A stretch of 64,000 nt of DNA from Argopecten irradians (GCF_041381155.1 NC_091134.1:2104001-2168000), one strand, 5' to 3'; positions 46,701-58,294 are shown, counted from the stretch's first letter. A program made the numbers and translations. Notes: a model not told the origin generated them from the sequence alone.

Positions 46701-49700
46701 GATAGAGATAAAAAAGCGATTTGTCAGCGGTGGAGCATCTTTAAAGTTAGAGGGATTTCTGGGAACAGCTGAATATCAAAACCAGCCCTAAAAACAAATT
46801 TTTTCTCTTGGTTCTTTTCTTCCCCAGTAACCGTTTTAAAGCATTGGAAGCCTGGATATTATGTTGACAAAATACACAATATTTGACATCAAATCATAAG
46901 GCATATTGTAAGATCTGCAATAAGCATGATTTCACATAAGAGAAAAACAGCTGAACTTTTGAAGAAAATGGCTGAATGATCAAATAATAGTAAAAATCAA
47001 TTCTTCACCTTAGGCGAATACATCAATTTATTCATTTTTTTATACTTCTTTGAATAAGTTAGATATATAGTATGTAGTTGATAAAAGTATAAAATGTTGC
47101 ACTTGGTTGACATTTGATATTCAGAATGAACAATGTACACTGGCTTTATACTGATAAAACTTTAAAATAAAGCTTTAAAATACCAAAGAATCTAAATAAA
47201 AAGAAAAAATATCATAAAATAAGATGTCTTACTTATTGGCTTTGGAAACTGTAGTTGTCTTGGTGCTAGAACTTTGGCAGCACTGCTCCTATCAGCTTTC
47301 TTTACAGCTTTCTTTATTTGGACAACTGGTGTGCGCTGGTGTTTCTTTTCCTCCTCACCATTAAACTCTAATTCACTTCCCTCTGGGGTATTCTCATTCA
47401 GTTCCTGTACTTCTGCACACTCCAACATTCTGCAACACAAATAGAATTTTAAAGATGCTCCACCACCGAAAGAGCATAAATGATATTCATAATTTGAACA
47501 ATAATTGGTGTTTTATCGTGTATATATAAGTTTATTTAACACAAAAAATAATACAAAATTATTTGTATTGCCTTTGGTGCATGAGCAATCAGTACTTCAT
47601 TCCATATAGAATATAGCGCCACTTCATTTTTTCGGGATGCAATTAATTATTTTTTATATTTTCATTAGAAGTAAAATTAGAAGCTCAAACTTTTCAATGG
47701 TGGTAATGGTGTAAATTAAGTTACTTTCGTAACTGAAGAAAAATACTAAATCGTCTGCTCCTGTTTTTGATAGTGGAAAAAAAAACATTTGTCAGCGGTG
47801 GAGCATCTTTAATTTTCATCAATACTTTATTCAATCAAAACTTGTAATGTTCATCTGTCATTTTATCATCACTCCGTATTTGGTCAGATCATGCATGCAA
47901 ACTTCCTAAACTTTTTTCAATATTTTTTTTTTTCATTTTCAAGATGCATTCTCTTTCTAGCAGCTGATGGAGGTATTAATTTGAATATTAGTAATGTGAT
48001 GCTAGTAACAAATAACAGGGCTGTTCCAGAATTATTGATGTGGGTGAGTGCGAGGCAGTGGTATTAACATTAGATAGGTGGTCAGGGTAAATCCCTGTAT
48101 TCCTTAAACTATATATGTTTTATCATTTCATGGGTGTTTGGGTCTTGACAGATGTGCCTCCCATGTACCTCTCATAACAATTAAATATCATTGATGTTTA
48201 AGACAAGCTAAAGGTTAACAACAAGGATAAGAAGATAACAATAAGGATAGATTTTATGACAGCTAGATAATCCATCAATATTCTCACCGTATCTGTTGAT
48301 CCACAATAGGAACATTATGGTCCAGTGAGTTCTCCAGGATCAGTACTGGACTAACGCTAGGTTTATCATTACTGACTGTGACATCCCGGACTACTGGAGG
48401 ACCATCCTCTACATCCATAGTGTCACATTCCTCCTCCGGAACCTCATCCTCCATTGCAGTGGTTTCACTTACTACCATTTCTTCATCTTCTTGCTTTACT
48501 GCTGTAAACAAAATCAAATCAAACTAACTGTGCAATTACAGAGATGAAAAATACTCAATACATATATACGTGTCCCGGCTTTGATAGGAAAAACATGACT
48601 TACACTGGTCCAGAGGAGTATTCATGACATGGTCAATAGCAGATTGAAATATGTGTTCCCATTCTTCGTCTGTCAATGATTTCGCTGGTTCCTTGACATT
48701 TTCTTTTTTCTAAAAAAAAAACAAAAACAAATAATAAAATAAAAAAATAAAGGAAATGGTGCTATTTAACCGACATTTACTAATCTATTCATAAAACCCA
48801 GATCAAATATCTTTTTGGTTTTACCAATGTAAATCACAATTTACCTGTACTTCCTTTTGTTCTTGCTCTTCACTATCTTTAGCAATGTCATTTTTATTGC
48901 AGATAGTTGAAACTGGTTCCTAAATGAAATTAAAAATCAAGATCATAAACTGTGTAATAAAGTAAAATTAAACCAATCCCTACAAATATATTATTGGTAA
49001 AGTCTGTAAACTTATTGTACTGGATAAGGAGCCTACTGCCTGACTTTTGATTTGTTGATTTTGGTTAGTTTAGTTTTACAACCTATTAACAGCCAGGGTC
49101 ATGTAAGAACATCCCAGGTTTGATGGTTGAGGAATACTGAAGTACCAGGAGAAAAACCACCGACCTGCGGCCAGTACCTGGCAACTGTCCCAGATGGGAT
49201 TTGAACTCACATCCCAGAGGTGAAGGTAGAGGTGGTAATATGTCAGGACATTTTCACCACTGGGTCCCTAAACTTTTTGGGTTTTACATCAATCTACATG
49301 TACTTACAAAAGCCTAAATAGACCCAACTTAGAATATGCAACCTAGGTATGGTGAGACTCCACTGCTAAAAAAAGATCAGATCGCTCTTGAAAACATCCA
49401 ACGAAGAGCCAATAAAAGAGTTCACTCTATTGAAAATCTACCACACCATTCAAGACTTAAAAAGTTGGGACTTCCCACCTTAGAATACAGATGTAAAAGG
49501 AACAATGTGATCGAAGTCTATAAAATTCTGAATGGAATAGATAAACTAGATAAAGACAAGTTATTTACAATATCTACAGCTAGTACTAGAGGTAATAGTT
49601 TTAAACTCTTTAAGAAACAAAGCAGGACTAAAGTCACACAAAGTATATTTAGTCGACGAGTGGTAGATTCGTGGAACTCTCTTCTACTCTACTACTCTAA

Positions 49701-52700
49701 ACCCCTACTAAGCCCCTATTCTAAACTTGTTTAAAAACCGACTGAACACTCACTGGAATTCAGTACCATGCAAGTTTTACCCCAGTTTTTATATGGCACA
49801 ACCAGACAACAACAATCTAGTAAATGAACAAACCGCGCCACAACTAGCTGGAACCAGCTAACTACGGTGTCTACTCTAAGAAGAGGTTAACAGGTAACTT
49901 ACAATTTCAAGAGCTTGAGAATCAGAAGCATCATTACATTCCTTCATTGAATCTTTTTCCACATTTTCAAGATCTTTCAAATTTGAATCAAACTCCTTTG
50001 CTTCACTTTCTGTCTTTTTTGTAATTGATTTCTTGATCTTTTTAGGCTTCAATTCTTTTGATTCAGCATCTTTCTATCAATGAGGAAACATAAAAAATTA
50101 GTTTACACAAATATGACTACAACATTGTAACTTTAACCTTTAATCTTTTCAAACAAAATAATATGTGTCCTTCCGACAATGAAAATAGCAGGTGTCAAGC
50201 CATATAAAAAACAAGAGGCCCAGAGGGCCTGTATCGCTCACCTGGTTTGTAATGCCAAGTAATGTTCTGGACACAGGTTCATTGTTTCTTTTCTGAAGGA
50301 ATTTGAATACTTTCCTCTAATTCCCCTTTGAGCCGCGCCCATCCTAGCCCCATTGGGTCAGAGCCAAAACTTGTACAAGTTCTGCCCCCAAGTCAAGAAG
50401 CGATTAATAGGATTTACCTCCATTTCCCCTATTGGGCACTGTCTCTCCTGCCCCTGGAGGATCAGAGCCAAAATTTATACAAGTTTTGTTCCCCTTCCCC
50501 AAAGGATGTTTGTGGCCAAATTTGGTTACAGTCCTTGCAGAACTCTATGACTCGTAACAATTTAAAGGTGTTAAAAGTTAAAAATTGTTACACCAATGAT
50601 ATCAGAACCAAAGTGGATAGTCATCAAAACAATCAAAACTCATGAAATGAAAATAATTAGAAAGAATTTTTTCCAAACCTGTTTCTCTCCAGGTTGCTTA
50701 GGCTTCTTTTTCTTTGCTGGTTTTTCATCCTTACCACCATCCAGATTTTCCTATCAAAACAAATTTACACAAATATCAGATTAAATTAACTTAGTTAAAC
50801 TATCATATTTGTATTTAGGTTTGAGACATAGTACAAATGTACACCAAAGAAACTTTATGGTCTATGGTAAATTGGGTAGCTATCCATTGAGTATTGAATT
50901 AAAATGTAGAATGGCCATGTTTTGGTATAATTTAATATCCTGTGATAAATAAAAAGTGAAATATATATAATGGAATGTACCAGTTGCATGTAAATGGAAA
51001 CATAAGTTTTAAAGGGATTCTTTTGTGCGAAATATTTTTTATGAGACAGGCTTAAATTTTGTATGGAATCTACAGGAATCTTGTACATTGAACAAAAAAA
51101 TTTTGTATGGAATCTACAGGAATCTTGTACATTGAACAAAATATATAAATTTAAAATTTTACATTAAACAAATACTTCAGGATCAATTTATTGAATAATG
51201 GTTTAATGATATGAATTAGTCATCTAAAGGAAAAATGTATACAGTTTTTAAAAATTTATTTTCAAATGGAGAATTACCTATTGAAATTGAACGAAAAAGA
51301 TAGAAAAAATGTTTTAAATTTTGTACATCTTATTTACATTTGCCCATAGAAACAGGGCGATGGGCTAATATACCAGGCAATGACAGAGTTTGTCTCTTAT
51401 GTTCAGACGTTATTGGTGACCAATTTCATAATTTATTTACCTGAACTCACATATCAGTTCATCAAGTTTGGCAAATACATAATATATATCAAAATATTAT
51501 TTTACTAACCCTAATCTAACAAAAATGACAGGTCTTTTCTCATTGTGTAACATACATATTCTTTCGCAACTTAGCAGGTTTATTGAAAAATCAAAAAAAT
51601 TATTTGTAACAATTAGATTAATTATTAAGTCAATATATTATATACTACCTTATTTTTTTTCAGTCAGAATTTTGAGTCAGATTTTATCTGCTGAGATTTT
51701 AATACAACTGGATTTTTTTCTGCAAGGATTTTCCATATTGGAAAATAGTTTTCCCGATCCGATTCAGAAAATTATGATCAGATTGTGATATACTGTAAGG
51801 AGAAGATATTAATCCGTGCATATTTTTGAAATTTTGAAATCCGATCCGATTCCGATTTCAGTCCAACCAGATTATTTCGTACAGGTAAGCACCCCTGTCC
51901 TGTAAGTGCCCTTCCCACTTTGTGAGGCCTCAATTTCACTTACCATGACTTACTTACAGAATAAAACAATGAAAACTATGGAGATTTCTTTATTTCATTT
52001 CTTTTGTAACTTTATTATTTAATGACTTGCTTTATGCAATATTTTTCTGAAAGATTAGCCCAAATTAATTACTATTAAGAACTCTTTCACTTTTCATTTT
52101 AACCACCCTGGCCATTTATTGGGTCAAGTCTGCATGGTATGCATGATTTAGCAGAATCATTTCAAATCACACAATAAAACCTGTCTTTCTTAATTAGAGA
52201 CAGTGATTTTTCTCTTTATATAACTGGGGTCGATAAACGACCCCAACCCCATTCCCAATGTCAAACCCCCCTATATTTTTCCCAATTACAATGAAAAATT
52301 CCCAAATCAAACTGCTGAGACAAAAAAAAACCCTGTCCTGATAAAAGATTGTTTTTTTGATACAATTCAGGTTCATGTAAAAACAGCATGTTACATCAAA
52401 TAACACAGTTATACAATATTTAATTACCTATGTTCAGTAATGGGTAACTTTTCCTAAAACCCCTCTTTTCGCGATTAAAAATTCACAATATGTATCAAAA
52501 ATGTTTTTCCCAAAATACCTTGAAAAATCACTGAGAGACCCCCTTTCATGTAGAAGACCGAGTCCTGTCAAAGTGTTGGTCCTTGGTGGTCTTAGTTATA
52601 GACAGTTTTCATTTCTGTACAGTTTAGGCAGTATGTCTATATACTACTGCTTAGTTCTGAATTGTAATGTTACATAGTTTTTTTAAGTTCACTATTATTG

Positions 52701-55700
52701 AATATTGAATATAGTCTAAAAATAAATACCATGCTATGTAATTTTACTATGAATGGGAAATAACTCTAAATATGTCAAATTCAATAATTGGTTTTTTTTT
52801 CTCTAATTGACACCTTTAATTTAATGTCATAAAGCTTTAAACCATCAACATCTAAAAACATGTTAATATATCTTCACTTTAATACATTAAAGCCTTCTAT
52901 TTACAATAAAACCTGCCTTATATTAGCGTCCAACTCTGTATAAAGACCACCTACTTATCAAGACCATTTCTTATAGTTCCCAAAAGGTTAGCGGTAGACC
53001 ACTTTTTCCTTGTCCCTTTGGGGGGCTTTCTTTATAGACAGGTTTGATTGTATTTTTATTACATAGTCAATATTACCTTTTGTTCCTTATTTTTCTTAGG
53101 TTTCTTTTCTTTAATCTTCTCATCTTTAGGTTTTTCCACTGAATCAGCATTCTGCTAAACAAAAGGATCAATAATAACAAACTGCTAAATCACTATGTTA
53201 TTAGAAATAGCTGCTTAGATAAACAAGAAATATAGTTAAAATAAAATTTGATTGACTTATTACAGTAAACTATAGTTTGATTCTATATCAAGAAACAACA
53301 CATTAGAAATTATACATTGAAATATTGTGGGGAACTCTTTTTATTGATAATATAAGAGACTGGCGTATTGTTTGAAATCAGCTGATTGATGCATGAGAAT
53401 CGTTGTATTCATAGTGTATATTCATAGTGTTTTCACCTTGTGAGCCTCATGTCTAGAGTTTGAGTTTTGACAGTTATATTGCATTGTTTTTCAACATATT
53501 ACCGTATTCGACCCAATAAGCGCTTATTATTATGCAAATTTATATCGTTTTATGTAATCTATTATCGTTTTTGACACTCAGTAGATAGCCTCAATGTCAC
53601 TTTAAAGAATCCTCAACTTTATTTTGGCAACATCACCTGACTGAATGTTGGTAATGAAAATGGACATTTTCGGTTTTGGTAGATAAATCGAGTCAGATAT
53701 AGAACAAGATCAGGTAATTAATTAAGATGGATACTTGATCAATTTAATACCACAGTTTTTAAATAGTGTAAGACTGCTGTTTAAACTTTGGGGTTCAATC
53801 AATGGACCCTGCATGCATACATAAGCACAGTTTCATCTGTAGTATAATGTCAACCTTTTAGAAGAAGCGTAGGTCCTCCTAATCTTCTTCACAGATTTTG
53901 ACCTACAGTACTTCTAAATGGTTGACATTATTTGACATCAACAATATTCATAGCGCCAATGCACAATTCTATCAGTTTCCATTTCATATTTTATCATAAC
54001 ATTCAATTAATGTTATCAGCTACATTACCTTTTCCTGTGCTGGTTGTTTGCTTTTCTTAGGTTTCTTTTCCTTGATCTTCTCGGATTTGTCAACTACATC
54101 AACATTATTCTGATCAGAATTAAAAAGAAAAATTAAATAGATATCAGCAGGAAATTTATCATTACAAGTAAATATCAACATGAATCATCCAGGTCATGAT
54201 CAACTAAATGTAACCCTACAATCAGACACATCTTATCAATATCCCAAAATATCAACTTCTATGAGGTTTTAGATAGAAAATCTTTACTTTTCACTTTAAC
54301 GATTACCAATAATGAAGACTGTAATTAATCAAGTAGTGTGTGTACTTTACCCATATTGTTTTAGGATCCCGAAACACCCTTATCAAATAGAACTTTTTTT
54401 ATATGTAGTTGAACCAATATAAAGAAAGTTTTATCTTGAAATCAGATTTTATTTTGGATTATATACCGTTGTTGTCGAAACTGTATTAGGAGCTTGAAAT
54501 GCTATTTTTTTCTTCTTAACAGCTTTGACATTAGAAGTTGCTGTTACTGAGTTGTCTTTTCCTGCTTCTGGATTTCCTTTATCTCCTCCAAGGTCCTGAG
54601 TTGATTCCAATTTCTAAATTAAAGAAGATCAATTAACTTTACTTTACAAAAGTATTTGATTCCAATTCCTAAATTAAAGAAGATTAACAGGAATAACTTT
54701 ACTTTACAAAAGTATATTTTTAAATTGTTTTTGTTAAAGAAAGACTTTAAACTGTATATATATATAGGATGATCATTTTGATATTGTCTTCAAAAGTTAT
54801 GATTACTGCACTTAAAATTTGTCTCAGTTTTAAATCACAGGACTTTGATGTTCTGTCAATAATAGTATAATGTTGTTCCAATCAATTGATTTAGTCGATG
54901 TTTATTGTCAATTCTACCCGGAGATCAATTAATCAACCTTTATCATGATTGATCCCAATTTGACTAACTTACATTTACAATATATAATGGTAAGAATTTT
55001 GTGGGTTATATTACTTGGTGTTTCTCGCTGAGGAAGCTAGCGTTTTTTCGGGAAAACAATTTCAATAAAATGTAGCTCATAGACAATAACACATCTTCAT
55101 TTTCCGATGTAAATGTGTGAAAGATGATCCCCGCTCCAACATAAAGAGATATGGATTTTCCAGGAAAGTTAAACAAAAGTAAAAGTAGATTGATAATTTG
55201 GAAGAAAAGTAAATAAAATAAAATCTATAATTTGCGTGAAGTAAACTTCAGCTCATAATCAATCATTAGTCTATCATCAGTCACTTGTCAATAATATATA
55301 GCATGAATTAATTTATCATATATTACAACTACAAAAACTGATTAGTGTATAGTGAGTATTTATGATACAAATCCAGTATTTGCATTGGGTGTTCCATTAA
55401 TTGGGGTCTTCCTCAGTTAAAATGGCATTAACATGGATCCCTAATAGTTTAATCAAATTGGAATTTAAATAAGAAATTTGGGTTCTTTTGATTTCTATTC
55501 TATTAAAACACTGATATCTGTATTATTATTGACGAAATGCCAAACTCCTATGATTTGAAATTAATACAGTATTTTCCCCATTAAGAGCGCCTCCTCTAAT
55601 AAGGGCGCCCCCACTTTTTTGCTGAAAAAAATCCAACTTATTTCATACAATGCAATTTTTGTGCCAGATTGTGACAATTTGTCTCTGCAGACGCTAATGA

Positions 55701-57122
55701 AATACAGTTTTACATCAATCTGACGCCTAACAGATATCCAATCAGCTTGTATAAACACTAAATTTATTGCACTGAACAACTTACGACATCTTTGCCAAGT
55801 ATAATTTACACATAGAAATAGCGAGAATGCCATGTTCAAAATATATCCCATGAAATACAGTTTTACATCAATCTGATGCCTAACAGATATCCAATCAGCT
55901 TGTATAAACACTAAATTTATTGCACTGAACAACTTACGACATCTTTGCCAAGTATAATTTACACATAGAAATAGCGAGAATGCCATGTTCAAAATAAAAC
56001 GAGTCACTTGAATGCCCCACACACGTGTGTGGATGAAGACTAACTGGCAACAAGATTTCAGCGATGTCTATACAGGTTTTATGAATACTTACTGTATATC
56101 TATAATAAAGGTTCCTAACTAACAGGAATATCATGATTTCTAAGCATTTTATTGTGTGCTCTTGTCGGTATTTATCTGCCACAAAACGAAAGTAGCGATT
56201 GAAAGCACCGTGTGTGAAACAGACATATTTAATCAATGTTTAATACTTCTGGTGTATACATTTATTCATTATTATGTAATTTCAATACTTACTTGACTTC
56301 AAAACGTAAGTTGGTTATCAATACCATATGTTTCAGAAAAATACGAAACTAAAAGCAAGATGACTATAGTCTGTTTCAGAAAAAAAAACACATCCAAAAA
56401 TGGTCTCAAATAACAGCCCCCCTCAGCCATTTACCCGCGCCCGGCGCCCTCATTAGGGAAAATACGGTATATTATAGTTAACAGATCAAACTCATTTCAG
56501 ACACCTTAACAGTGCATTTTATAGTCAGTGATTTTTCAGGGTATTTAATTTTTGAGGAAAAAGTTTTTGTAACAAATTGGGAATTTTTGATCACACAAAG
56601 AGCAGTTTTGGGAAAAAGCTTCCCATTACTGAACATGTTATTATAGGTAATTAAATATTGTAAAACATTAAACTGTTTCATTTTATCAAAAGATGATGAC
56701 CATTTCAACAGCTTCAGACTAGGTTGTTTTAGATTAAACAACGAGGGGAGAGATTTTCGGGTTTTGTTTGTCTTTCAGAGATTTGATTTGGGAAATTTTC
56801 ATTGTAATTGGGAAAAAAATTGGGGGGTTTGGCATTGGGAATGGGGTCATTTACCGACCCCAGTTATATAAGGAGAAAAATCACTGATGGTAGAGTATAA
56901 AAATAATTGGAATAAGACAATAAGAATATCACTGATCGTGTTTTAGAGTTCTTTGCTTATGAAATTATGTGTATAGTTGTTATTTTTCAGATAAAACTTC
57001 AAACATTTTATATAGACTTATATCCATGCACACATGTTGAACTCCAAGAAAATATGAAATTCACAAACCTCTTTTTCATCTGGGGATTCTCCAGGTAAAT
57101 TTAGTTGGTTCTCAGTGTCCAT
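33720..57122 (-). CDS. ZCWPW1: ZCWPW1-like protein: CW zinc finger plus PWWP histone reader (20 exons)
   Basis: Exons (minus): 57069-57122, 54467-54613, 54029-54109, 53077-53151, 50679-50750, 49903-50073, 48845-48919, 48604-48709, 48288-48501, 47233-47429, 46136-46321, 45787-45894, 45267-45383, 44828-44898, 40042-about 40161, 38814-38894, 38192-38267, 37317-37544, 36495-36587, 33720-34702. Start MDTENQLNLPGE; about 1085 residues (human about 650). The Lys-rich N-terminus is followed by the CW finger (about residues 460-505: TWVQCS, CQKWRFLGD, KWTCKMN, YNSCD), then PWWP (GSIVWARMVGYPW|WPAMVEIDPD, HYHVVYLDNKVSRAWV), then ERLKQFSFSARYKG and an acidic end (DAYDSDPFDLMEE). In vertebrates CW binds H3K4me3 and PWWP H3K36me3, the PRDM9 double mark, in meiotic break repair. 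Exon 13 is one base short of phase, and the exon 14/15 junction is also out of phase unless an upstream repeat-unit acceptor is used. MEPCE next door supports ZCWPW1 over ZCWPW2. Confidence 0.87.
35094..36242. repeat. Duplicated 337-bp segment around a GTACTTTTTT tandem array
   Basis: 35096-35432 recurs at 35906-36242 (offset 810) with few differences. Between them, 35433-35905 holds three copies of a roughly 135-bp unit that starts TTTAGTTTACAACATGCC and is packed with GTACTTTTTT on the plus strand and AAAAAAGTAC on the same strand further on, so each unit can fold on itself. It lies in intron 19 of ZCWPW1. Confidence 0.85.
40042..40161 (-). other. ZCWPW1: PWWP exon 15 of ZCWPW1 (source of the minisatellite)
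   Basis: It encodes SHYHVVYLDNKVSRAWVK and ASAILPFHRGGEDLNKNL, ending at a donor in phase 0. This is the PWWP strand that normally reads HYHV.FFD..VSRAW. With the acceptor directly before AGT it would be entered in phase 0, yet exon 14 exits in phase 1. Using the second AG in the next repeat unit upstream would restore phase and add about ten residues; alternatively there is an indel. Confidence 0.7.
40139..44600 (-). repeat. 34-bp minisatellite of about 130 units, derived from the ZCWPW1 PWWP splice junction
   Basis: The unit on the minus strand is CTATCATTCTCAG followed by AGTCACTACCATGTGG plus TATAT (34 bp). The first unit (40139-40172) merges with exon 15, whose coding SHYHVVYLDNKV starts with the same bases; the CTATCATTCTCAG half equals the intron end of that junction. 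The array fills most of intron 14. Variants of 30-32 bp (loss of CT or CTCT) are common. The far end at 44540-44755 has decayed units (for example 44690-44715 and 44738-44755). The canonical unit has no stop in any minus-strand frame, which creates three overlapping pseudo-frames of about 1,400 codons. Confidence 0.93.
45787..45894 (-). other. ZCWPW1: CW zinc-finger exon of ZCWPW1
   Basis: 108 nt, phase 1 to phase 1, encoding GTWVQCSNTTCQKWRFLGD and then DEKWTCKMNT, completed by ATYNSCD from exon 13. The four zinc-binding cysteines (two in CSNTTC, one in TCKMN, one in NSCD) and the aromatic-cage Trp of TWVQC are in place, so methyl-lysine binding should be kept. Confidence 0.88.
46419..46744 (+). 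mobile_element. TTAA-flanked MITE, copy 5 (intron 10 of ZCWPW1)
   Basis: TTAA + AGATGCTCCACCGCCAACAG at the left and GTCAGCGGTGGAGCATCT + TTAA at the right. It is somewhat more diverged inside than copies 3 and 4. Confidence 0.87.
47449..47812 (+). mobile_element. TTAA-flanked MITE, copy 6 (touching exon 10 of ZCWPW1)
   Basis: TTAA + AGATGCTCCACCACCGAAAG and GTCAGCGGTGGAGCATCT + TTAA. Its edge is only 20 bp upstream of the exon 10 acceptor (exon begins at 47429 on the minus strand), so the branch point of that intron must lie at or inside the element. Confidence 0.88.
49313..49880 (+). mobile_element. LINE 3' fragment (CR1/L2-type C-terminus) in ZCWPW1 intron 6
   Basis: The plus strand reads RPNLEYAT, then ALENIQRRANKRVHSIENLP, RLKKLGLPTLEYRCKRNNVI, EVYKILNGIDKLD and VVDSWNSL, followed after a frame change near 49720 by LFKNRLNTHWNSVPCKFYP and a stop near 49862. 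These are C-terminal landmarks of CR1/L2-like LINEs. Only the 3' end is present; the palm motif and endonuclease are missing. It is antisense to ZCWPW1. Confidence 0.8.
50211..50580 (+). mobile_element. 'ACAAGAGGCCCAGAGGGCCT' repeat, copy 3
   Basis: It starts ACAAGAGGCCCAGAGGGCCT and then GTATCGCTCACCTGG, a very common mollusc repeat head. The body shares TGTAATGCCAAGTAATG and CCCCAAAGGATGTTTG with the copy at 16385. An internal segment (TCAGAGCCAAAA...TACAAGTT) occurs twice, about 105 bp apart. It lies in intron 5 of ZCWPW1, 100 bp from exon 5. Confidence 0.75.
51050..51145. repeat. 47-bp tandem duplication
   Basis: TTTTGTATGGAATCTACAGG followed by AATCTTGTACATTGAACAAA occurs twice in direct succession. 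In intron 4 of ZCWPW1. Confidence 0.8.
52201..52533. mobile_element. hAT-like MITE, copy 1
   Basis: Inverted ends CAGTGATTTTTC and GAAAAATCACTG. The interior shares GTATATAACTGGGGTCG-type and AATGGGG/CCCCATTCCCAATG sequence with 56526-56886, which lies in the opposite orientation. A five-base AGAGA flanks both ends; a full 8-bp duplication is not clear. No coding sequence. Confidence 0.7.
52903..53051. mobile_element. 149-bp TIR element
   Basis: The left end ACAATAAAACCTGCCTTATA and the right end, reversed, ACAATCAAACCTGTCTATA are imperfect inverted repeats. The interior has 'AAAGACCACCT...CAAGACCA' phrases. In ZCWPW1 intron 4, 26 bp from exon 4. Confidence 0.6.
55565..56469. mobile_element. 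TA-flanked DNA transposon remnant with internal 153-bp duplication
   Basis: Left end TACAGTATTTTCCCCATTAA followed by GAGCGCC; right end GGCGCCCTCATTAGGG followed by AAAATACGGTA. These are terminal inverted repeats of about 28 bp next to TA, fitting a Tc1/mariner-type target. Inside, 55698-55850 is repeated in tandem at 55851-56003. No intact transposase is visible. In ZCWPW1 intron 1. Confidence 0.65.
56526..56886. mobile_element. hAT-like MITE, copy 2 (inverted)
   Basis: CAGTGATTTTTCAGGG at the left and AGGAGAAAAATCACTG at the right; interior CATTGGGAATGGGGTC matches copy 1 at 52201 in reverse. The two copies flank introns 1-4 of ZCWPW1 as a 4-kb inverted pair. Confidence 0.7.
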
Positions 57123-57471
57123 TTTTCTGCTTTAAAATACAGAGAAAAAAATAATTTAAAAAAAAACAACATTCAGAACATTAAAACTCATCTAAATTTC
57201 TTTTGTAACTACTGTGCGTGCTATACTGGCAGGGGACCAGTGCTCGCTGTTAACTCAATCTCGCCATTGCATGTGTATTTATATTATCACACAAATTTTC
57301 AGACATTTTTTGTGTGAAAATCATCATGATAGTGTCTTCTATTGGAAGATGACTTTAACTATTAAAAATACTGTATCTGAAAATATTGATAAATTTACAC
57401 GGTAGTCGTACAGATACAGATCAATGTGATGGTGAAAATTGGTACTTCGCGAGAACCGGTCACTTGCCAGT

Positions 57472-57816
57472 TGGAAAGGCTCTGGGTGCTGTCTCTTGGC
57501 CGAGACACAACAAAGTCTATAAAAGTGGTAGTTTCTGCTTCAGCTAACCTAACTGCTCAGCATAAAGGGAGTTTGAAGACCGGTTTTCCCGTTGTTAGTA
57601 TAAAGTGACAGGGGTATGTAGCTTGGTGTCTTCGGTGGCATCATGCTTCAGTAAAATGGCACACTAGAAAAAGGACAATAGAACTTTCCACTATACAAGA
57701 AGACATAACACGAATATACCAGTTTCCCAAAACAAGCCCCTACACTTCACACACACAACACTCCACATATGTGGGAGGCCGTTCTTAAATGACCCTGGCT
57801 GTTAATAGGATGTTAA
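57472..57816 (+). mobile_element. SINE-like element, copy 2 (5'-truncated)
   Basis: It matches the element at 7008-7541 from AAGGCTCTGG onward: GGCCGAGACACAACAAAGTC, TATAAAAGTGGTAGTTTCTG, CTTGGTGTCTTCGGTGGC, GTGGGAGGCCGT and a GGATGTTAAT end. The tRNA-like head is missing. Confidence 0.75.
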
Positions 57817-58254
57817 TTAATCAAACAAAAGTCTTAATACATTTAAATATTTATGTGTACATGTACAATGCCAGCACATGATCTTGCGCACCAAAAAGTT
57901 TCATAGCTAATAGATATTTAATTCTTTTATCAGCTATTTATTGTTATTTGTTATATCATGATCACAGCAAGGACAAAACGTTTGTTTTTCAGTATACCTT
58001 TTAATAAATGAAAAGCATTGACCTTACCCCATGTTGGCACATGATCTTGCTCAGTACACTGTACATATAATCCAATTTTATTCTTAATCATATCATGATA
58101 TTCAATTAATTTAGCTGACCATTTAAATTCCAATAAAAAACAAAATAAATGAATTATGAATAAGTTTGCAATTTTTACAAATGTCAAATAAAAAATGTTG
58201 GTGTCTTTTTAAATCAGATGGCACTTTCAGCCATTCTTCCAGTAGGCTGAAAAA

Positions 58255-58294
58255 ATATCACCTTCTGACGGAAAAGTCCGTCAGAAGGTGATAT
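58255..58294. repeat. Perfect 18-bp hairpin with a 4-nt loop
   Basis: ATATCACCTTCTGACGGA, loop AAAG, then TCCGTCAGAAGGTGATAT. It is flanked on both sides by CAGTAGGC (58240 and 58319). The loop is too short for a normal microRNA precursor. Confidence 0.85.

Noticed and set aside
58255-58294. MicroRNA precursor
   Set aside because: The stem is 18 bp and the loop 4 nt, too short for Drosha/Dicer processing of a normal hairpin.
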